From: Syngnathus acus
Taxonomy: Eukaryota > Chordata > Actinopteri > Syngnathiformes > Syngnathidae
Direction: 5' to 3'
NCBI RefSeq assembly: GCF_901709675.1
Contig: NC_051104.1
Coordinates: forward strand, 5,129,501-5,193,500
Length of the DNA: 64,000 nucleotides
Positions within the stretch are counted from its first letter, which is position 1. Each line of letters begins with the position of its first letter. A program made the position numbers and the translations under genes. Below the pieces are notes generated by a model that had not been told where the DNA came from, did not search any database, and saw only the letters and a list, made by a program, of their open reading frames with translations. Shown here in pieces: positions 57,259 to 64,000 of this stretch.

Positions 57259-57264
57259 AATAAA
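57259..57264 (+). terminator. aoc1: Candidate aoc1 polyadenylation signal
   Basis: The first AATAAA on the plus strand beyond the aoc1 stop codon that I could find, about 500 bases downstream. Another AATAAA-like site follows near 57670. The real end may be either. Confidence 0.4.
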
Positions 57265-60200
57265 TCCAATTATTGTAATCATATTTGCATTAAGGAAAAA
57301 CTAACGTGTGCAATTTTAAATTGACTTGGATATGTGTCAGTAAATAGCAACCCGTGCGTGCAAACAGAACTGCCAAAATTTGAAACCGTTTTTATTTGTG
57401 TGTCAGTGTTTTACAGTGTGGGTTAAAAGTGCAGAGTATGAAAGCTGTGCACGAATGAACGGACACAAAGTCGAGTAACAAGAATTCCTGGCGTGATTGC
57501 CGTGGAGATGATGGCAATGACGTCACAACAGACATACTTGGAAGAATATAGCGCACTGTAAATTCATTTTAAAATGGCATGCGGCAGTATAAATAAGAGG
57601 CCGGTGTTTGAATTTAGTCATGCAAGGATGTTTAAAATGATTTGTCTGTTCTCTTAAATTGTTTTACCTTAATAAAAGGTGGATGAACACATTAGGGTGG
57701 ATTTCTTCAGTTTGATATTCACCACAACGAATACTATAGCAGTTTAGTTGTTCTTGTTAACTATGTTAATTGTATTTTGTGCGTTCACGAAGTAGTCAAT
57801 GCATTTTACACGAATTTTTTTGACAGAAGCAGAGCAAATACTCCATTTATTCATTCTTTTTTATGAAGCGTTGCTTAACTAGTCTTGTACTACCACCTGC
57901 TGGTTGTGTAATACTCTTCACATAAACTCGTAAAGTCAAAAAAAGCAACCTCGACATACAAATACCGACTAACTTTCGAGGTTAACACATTGTCACGCTC
58001 ATGTATGCCAAATATTACTATGAAATGTTTGTCACATGAATGCAATTACTGTACTTGTGACTGTTGTTGTCCAGACTTCCAATTTACGTGCACATTTAGG
58101 TCATTTTAATTGTACTGTTTCTGTATTCACAACGCATAATATAATCTTCTAATAACTGTTGTTGTGCTGGTTGATATAACTTAAATTATTAGTGAAATTA
58201 TGAACATGAAAAATACTGTACCAGGAAAGCTTGTCAAATATGAAGTCTTGTCCACCGGTGACTGTCACTGCGTCTTTCTGCCGGTAGAGGGCAGTCGCTA
58301 CGCATGTTTATTCAAAAAAGTCAAATAATTCTAATTTCCAAAATAAAGATAGGCGGTAGCATTGACCCGCACGTTTGTGCTGTCTTGGTTATAGCTGTTG
58401 CACCTCAATATAGCATTAGCATTCGACAGGACTAGACTAAGCTATCTATGTGGTTTGTTTGAATACACAGTGTCACTGTAGCAGAAAATATTGCAATAAA
58501 AATATTAAAAAAGAAAGCACATAAATCATTGTGAAGCACGTAGTTTATATATGTTCAAGAGGGAGAAATAATAATTTAGAAAAAGCTTATCTAGTCCTAC
58601 TCTTACTTCTATTTGTTTCATGTTTACAATAGTTGAACAAGTTTGAAGCCTCTTTTTTGATTGACAGCTATCTTCCAAACTGCTGCTTGTGAACTACTGT
58701 ACAGTTACATTAGATTTGCTCTGACAGACAGCAGAAGAAGCACACTGTCTTATACAACATGACATTTTGGCAAAAGACCAGATGTGCTCATACCCTTTCC
58801 AACATACAACATCTCAATCTCCAAGGAGTACAGCCCAAGGGATCTTGTTATAGCATGACATCTGCAGACAAACAAAAACAAGTTGACTGTGTCCCTTACC
58901 ACTTACATTATCACTGCTGTTATCCCCTCTGGACATTTTTTTTTATGCTCCAAAAGCTCTAATTTGCTAACATGCATTCCCCCTGAAAAAGCAAATTTGC
59001 AGTCAAGCCTGGTGATCATGTTAAAGTGTCGCTGTTATGTGATGTCATTGTCGTTTTTAAACAAACTTAGTCTTTCCATCATTTAGCCATGTTTAACTAA
59101 ACTAACTTCAGACTACTAAAACAAGAATGGGCATGGATGACCCGCAACTATTTTTTGTGACAAGGGGAGCATCAATTCATGCATGCAAAAGCTGACCCAC
59201 ATTCTGTTGTGTTCAATGCAATATATTCTATGTGCCTGTATGAAGTCCTGACAACGTCTGGATGTTCTTCTGAAGACGTGCCAGATGGTCTTCTGGGAAT
59301 CTCTCCACAGCCAGTGAAGTCAATCAGATGGATTCTGCCCATGGCGTGACGCAACAACAGTGGAAATCGTACCATAATAAAATGCAAAATAATGAAGGCT
59401 GTGCAAATGTTATTACAGTATGTGATTTAAAAGCCACATCTGTGCCGACCAATTCAAACATGTAATCGGTATTTCAGTCTGTGCTGTGATGATGAGTCGA
59501 AGGATGAAGGATTACAAGATCCTCTGTCGATCTCAATCTGCCTTTGGTGCAATGATGGGACCCTTCGACCACTAGCTTAATATCCATATTTGTAAAATGT
59601 AGGCAAATATTTTATTTTATTTAACAGTCCATATATTGGACACTCTTTAAAAAGATGATTGCTATTATGTAAAATGTAGACCGATTTTTCCTTTTCGTTT
59701 CCTATCAAAACAATCAAAGTGCAATCAAAAACTAAACTGACTTTAGCTGTTACTCAACACTGCAATTCCTTCTAAACCTTTCCACTCCCACTTCTCGTCA
59801 TCCAACTGTTCTGCCAGCTGTCTATTTTGGACGTAACAGGCATTCAAGTGATTACTGTCTGAGTGGCCTCTTGGAGTCCTGCCAGAATATTTTCACTTGA
59901 GAGGTTTTGGAGAGCAGGAAAGTAAATGTCAGGCTGCCAACATTGTTCAGTGGTAAGCTAAAAATTCGGATGTTGGGATGGTGGTTGATTGGCTTCCCAC
60001 TGTAATATTTTTTTTTTTAATTAGATATAAGCCATGGACATTTTCATGCATCATTTTTATCAACCTTTCCAACACAAAGGATGCTATTAATAAATTAATT
60101 AAACACATTTACTGCATATTAAAGAAGAATTATGATGAATATATTTGAGTGTTATAATATCCATAAAATGTAGGCAAGCCATAATAAAATATTTACTAAA

Positions 60201-60479
60201 CTCTTAGAGTTTTCAACGAGCACATTCTATAGGAAAATGTATATGGTTCAACTCACTAAGAGTGAGGGAATTCATTAGGTATTTAGAATGTTTAAATGCA
60301 ATAATAAATCTAGTAAATGACGCATCCGATTTTTATAGCGCTCTCTGGAAATTGCTTTAAAAGTGCAGCGTATTTATGTAAACAAACTATTTGCCTTTCT
60401 TATTACCTACAAATTTGATCAACTCCATAACGATCAATATCAATCAAAATGCTGGCTTTGTGAGCATCGAATTTGGCGA

Positions 60480-60745
60480 ACAAAATAAAAAGACCAACAA
60501 TCCAGTTTGTGCGCGTGTGACGTCACGGCAAAACGGACGCACTTTGGGTAGTAGGCGGATGATTGACAGCAACCCGGCCGGCACTGTTGTCCAATGAGGG
60601 GATGCGGAGGGCGTTACGTGTGCACTGTAATCAAACCCTCCGATCAACTCGTGGTGATCGTGCATGTTGTTAACTGCTCTTACCATTTGCGTGCCTTTCT
60701 CCCCTCAAACGGGGGTGCAAAACAAGGCGACAAAAGTGCAGCAGC
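60480..60745 (+). promoter_or_regulatory. GC-rich promoter of an unrecognised gene
   Basis: A local rise in GC and CpG content includes a perfect CRE TGACGTCA (60518-60525) and a CCAAT box (60591-60595), 150-230 bases before the first ATG of the downstream exon. No TATA box was seen, so this looks like a CpG-island promoter. Confidence 0.6.
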
Positions 60746-60953
60746 ATGGGCGACAGGTTCGTTGTCGTCCCGGTTGACGGGGGAGGAGATGCAGCCGAGC
60801 ACTCGGGCTCGGTTGTGGCCCAAACGACACGGCTCACCGGTGGCGATGGCGGGGAGGAGGAACCCGAAGTGGAGGAGGACCCGGTGTTCGAACCGCAGGA
60901 TCCCAATGTCGCTGTGCCCATTCTGAAGTACAACAGGGAACCTAACAAATACG
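60746..60953 (+). CDS. First coding exon of an unrecognised gene (partial)
   Basis: ATG at 60746 opens a 69-codon frame ending at a consensus donor (ACG|GTGAGTC, 60954). The peptide starts MGDRFVVVPVDGGGDAAEHS, becomes Gly/Glu-rich (GGDGGEEEPEVEEDPVFEPQ) and ends VAVPILKYNREPNKYG. No signal peptide or membrane segment is visible; the segment looks like a disordered acidic cytoplasmic N-terminus. The opening 'F-VVPVDG' faintly recalls the start of K-Cl cotransporters (SLC12A4/A7), but the rest does not match, so I do not assign it. The CpG-rich promoter, the clean frame and the strong donor support a real exon; later exons lie beyond the window. Confidence 0.7.
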
Positions 60954-63900
60954 GTGAGTCAGCCGAGCTGTCAGTGCAGTGTCCCACTTCTTATCTCTTC
61001 TAACCACTCAAGGATTAGTCGTGCGCTTTTCACTCAGACGCTGTTTATCTTTTTGCATTGTGGGATGAAAAGTGTTATGACAGACGTCGGAGTTTGAGCA
61101 GAGTTGCTTAGAATATTCTCATAATATTCGGAACTTTTGTTTTTTTTAAGTATGAAATTATTGCAAAGAACTGTTTGCCATGGATTGTATCACAAAACAA
61201 AACAGAAAGCAAATCACACTGTCACAAGCCCCAGCTGACATTGGATTAAAAAAAAAAAAAAAGCTGCAGAGCTCCAGTTGTATAATGTCAGTGAAGTATT
61301 TTCAATGTTCACACCATTAAATATTGGACTCATGCGATTTGTTGAGAGTCATTTAATAGAAACAAGATTGAATCAATAAGATCTATTAATTAAAAGTGGA
61401 AAAAAAATTCACGATGAGGCTTGAAAACGAATGTCTATGGGAAGCTTGTCTAAAAAATTGTTGTTAATAGGATGCAGTGATTTTGAGGAAGTTGAAACGG
61501 TTTATAAAAGGGCACTATTGACTAAAGAAGAGTGGCAATTTTGTTTATACGACCCGGAATTGATTTCTTCTGCTTTTCTCTGTTGCGGATAAATAAATTG
61601 TAATTGTCAGAAAATTGTGATGATTAAAAATGTCTCTCAATTGAAATTAATCAATCTGAAAATCTTTAAAAAAAAAATACAATATATATAATATCTTTCA
61701 CTACATTTTGGGACAGCACAACCCCAGCTCATTTAAGTTGATTAAGTTTTCAGCTCAGACTAGTGATAATGAAGAAAAAGTTCATGCACATAATTTACTC
61801 AAAGATAAACAGTTTCAGTTTTCAACCAGAACACAGCATATGTCAGAACATGTGTACATTTCCTGTTACCATTCAAGCACATTGTGTTCTAACTTCCCTA
61901 TATCCAGCTGTAAGACTCGAACTGACAGAAGTTTACGATGTAAATTTTTAAATAGCCGGGCGAAAATATCACTTCATTTGTGGCGTTGACACATCAAGTG
62001 TTGATATTCTAAATTCAGTTCATGACCACTGCGGATTGCAGACCATTAATGTCCATCGTTGCCTCAAGTACGCATTAAGTGTTCTGTATGCGGACGACCC
62101 CTGAGCAAAGATATTGGAGTCCTCAGGGAAGAATAATTAATCCAAGAGACGATTGTGTTATATGATCAAACTAGCTAATCTTGGGATATGCAAGTTATGT
62201 AACGATGCAATTAAAGCTGCACATGCGTGTGTATTCCTTTTTTGAAAAGGCATGCACCTTGGGTGTCATGTGCTGACCTCTACTTTATTTGGAGTCGAGC
62301 AGTCAGCGCAGCAACTGGGCCCTGGCCTCCATTTTATCTGCTTGTGCGGCCCAATTTTTTTTAGTCCCTCATGAAAGCAGTGTTTTTACTTTGAACATTA
62401 TTGACCATCAATCAATTTTCATTGTTGTTTTTTTTAATCACTATAAAATGTCAAAGAAAACAAAAATAATTGCTAAATAAACAATAATCGGGGGGGAAAT
62501 TTATTTAATACACAAATAAAATTGTATCTGTTTAATCGATTAATCGATGGAAAAATCGATAGAATAATCGTTTCTAAAAATATTCGATAGCTCTACTCTC
62601 ATCCAATGATCAAAGACATTTTAATGTTTGAAAATTGATTCATGAGGTGGGGCCATTGTGAAAACAGATGGTCGGTGTACTTTGTTCGTTTGAAGTAATA
62701 TAAGAATGCTAATTAGATCAGAATGCTGGTAATCAGTGTAAACATTTGGCAGCGGCCAAAGTTGTAATATATCCTCACACACAATAATTCTTCTGGATCA
62801 CAATCTTATTATAGTGCCACCAAACCAGAGGGAGAGAGAGGGTATAAAATAAGGTATAAATACACTGTCCCGTAATAACTGCAAACGTGATTAATCCTTT
62901 CAGGCTTTGTACAGTTTGCAGCATGTCGAAATAGAAATTCAAAATAGGAGCAGTAAGAGTTCCCAGGCCATTTCGTCAGTCAGTATCAGATGTCAGAAAT
63001 GTGTAGAGACGCGTCTCATGTTCTGCTTGTGTCTGGATGAAGAGGTAGTAAGTCTGGAGCTGCTCAAATGGGTGTGGTGAAGTCAGATCACCATCAGCTG
63101 GGATAGGTTCCAGCTCAAGCACGACACTGAAAAGACTTTTCGCTGATCATTTGTGTAAATATACATATAATTTACCATGGCTAAACACTTATAAGTAAAC
63201 AGTGTGTTGGTTGTTTTTGCAAGAAGAGAACTGGCAGTTGTCTATTTGGCTTGTTATGCTTGTATACAAGCTCCTTTTTCATTAGCCATCCGTGGAACTT
63301 TTTTTTTTTTCTAGCTCAACTAAAAGGCTCAGTCACCTTTTCCCAGTCTGGGATTTGGAAACTCTGACAGTGTCTACTGTTATGCCATGTAAAGTCTGTC
63401 AGGGCTGGAAGATCTTTAGATTCTCCAAGTCTGGCGTGCAGATATATCATGTGCTCTATATGCCTAGTAGGTTTCCTGTTAGGCTAGTCAGCCCACAAAT
63501 TATTTTCTTTATATAGTCATGTCATAGTGAGAGTGCAGGTTGCAGTATTTCCACGAGTGTTCACAAGAGGGCAACAAAGTATCATACTAGCTAAACAGCA
63601 TGGCGCATGAGATAATCACAGCAGAAGCTCAAGAATTGGAATTTAAATTTCAACTAGCACGTTAAATGATTTTAGAATCAACTATGATGTTAGACCAAAT
63701 GATATTTATAAAATCTCCTTCTCTTGGGCAAAGATTGGTAATTTAAGTAATAGGCCTCTAAAATCAAAACTAATTAATTTTAGCCTTTGTATTCATACCA
63801 TCTTAACCTTTCTATACTAAATAAATATTCCAGACACGATGACACAAATTTAGAAGATGACCGACTGGCTGACACATAAAAGTACACGACTGCTATGTTG

Positions 63901-64000
63901 TAACCTCATTTCTAAATATAGATTTTGTTCCCCCTGGCCTTGCCGTATTGACTGAGTAGAGGTAGTCGGAGTGTCTGGCCACTTAGACAGTTACAGCACG
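60954..64000 (+). other. First intron of the unrecognised gene (partial)
   Basis: A/T-rich sequence with A-runs (61248-61261). No second exon could be identified. A diverged dispersed-repeat word (ATCAGCTGGGATAGGTTCCAG-like) lies near 63092-63120. Confidence 0.5.
63092..63120. repeat. Dispersed repeat fragment
   Basis: CAGCTGGGATAGGTTCCAGC is close to the reverse complement of a very common fish interspersed repeat (the same family as 8358-8436, as I recall it). Only this core is recognisable. Confidence 0.45.

Larger units (their letters stand above)
56754..60745. other. aoc1 3' UTR and intergenic region
   Basis: About 4 kb with no supportable gene. Overlapping short frames at 56973-57191 show no recognised domain. 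A palindrome GCTACCATGGTAAC at 57166-57179 resembles an RFX X-box. From about 57300 the sequence is A/T-rich with no recognised repeat; the GC content rises from about 60480 into the next gene's promoter. Confidence 0.55.

Overview
This window is a piece of a bony-fish (teleost) nuclear chromosome. The evidence is short GT-AG introns, three vertebrate protein-coding genes with close human counterparts (kcnh2, sspo, aoc1), AC/GT microsatellites, and small TA-flanked inverted-repeat elements plus other dispersed repeats of a kind common in fish. I cannot name the species. All exon boundaries come from manual reading of splice sites, with reading-frame phase checked from each exon to the next.

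Layout, left to right. Positions 1-10630 hold the 5' end of kcnh2 (ERG/hERG potassium channel) on the minus strand: coding exon 1 (10555-10630) and exon 2 (1763-1993), separated by an 8.6 kb intron; the rest of the gene lies beyond the left edge. A GC-rich stretch at 10631-11230 is the likely kcnh2 5' UTR and promoter. No gene was found at about 11231-14083.

Positions 14444-53052 hold what appears to be the complete coding sequence of sspo (SCO-spondin, the main Reissner-fibre protein) on the minus strand. I assembled 116 coding exons whose phases chain without a break into about 5,716 codons. Domain order: signal peptide, EMI, three VWD-C8-TIL units, ten LDLRA, three TSP1 with TIL/VWC, discoidin (F5/8C), two LDLRA, a second discoidin, three LDLRA, about 26 more TSP1 repeats interleaved with TIL/VWC modules, VWC, and a C-terminal cystine knot. 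The last exon has 23 coding bases and encodes a tail like that of the human protein. Three TA-flanked inverted-repeat elements sit in sspo introns; one ends three bases from a splice donor.

Positions 53985-56753 hold aoc1 (diamine oxidase, copper amine oxidase family) on the plus strand, divergent from sspo: four coding exons, about 740 residues, with the topaquinone tyrosine, catalytic aspartate and three copper histidines all present. A candidate TATA/CRE promoter and untranslated first exon for aoc1 lies inside sspo intron 2, so the two 5' ends may interleave. Positions 56754-60745 show no supportable gene. At 60746-60953 a GC-rich promoter feeds a first coding exon of an unrecognised plus-strand gene, and the remainder of the window is its first intron.

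I see no operon-like or otherwise functionally coupled system here. The genes are ordinary neighbours with separate roles: cardiac/neuronal excitability, cerebrospinal-fluid matrix, and polyamine/histamine oxidation. The points of interest are the modular architecture of sspo, its second discoidin domain, a mobile element next to a splice site, and the possible interleaved divergent promoters.
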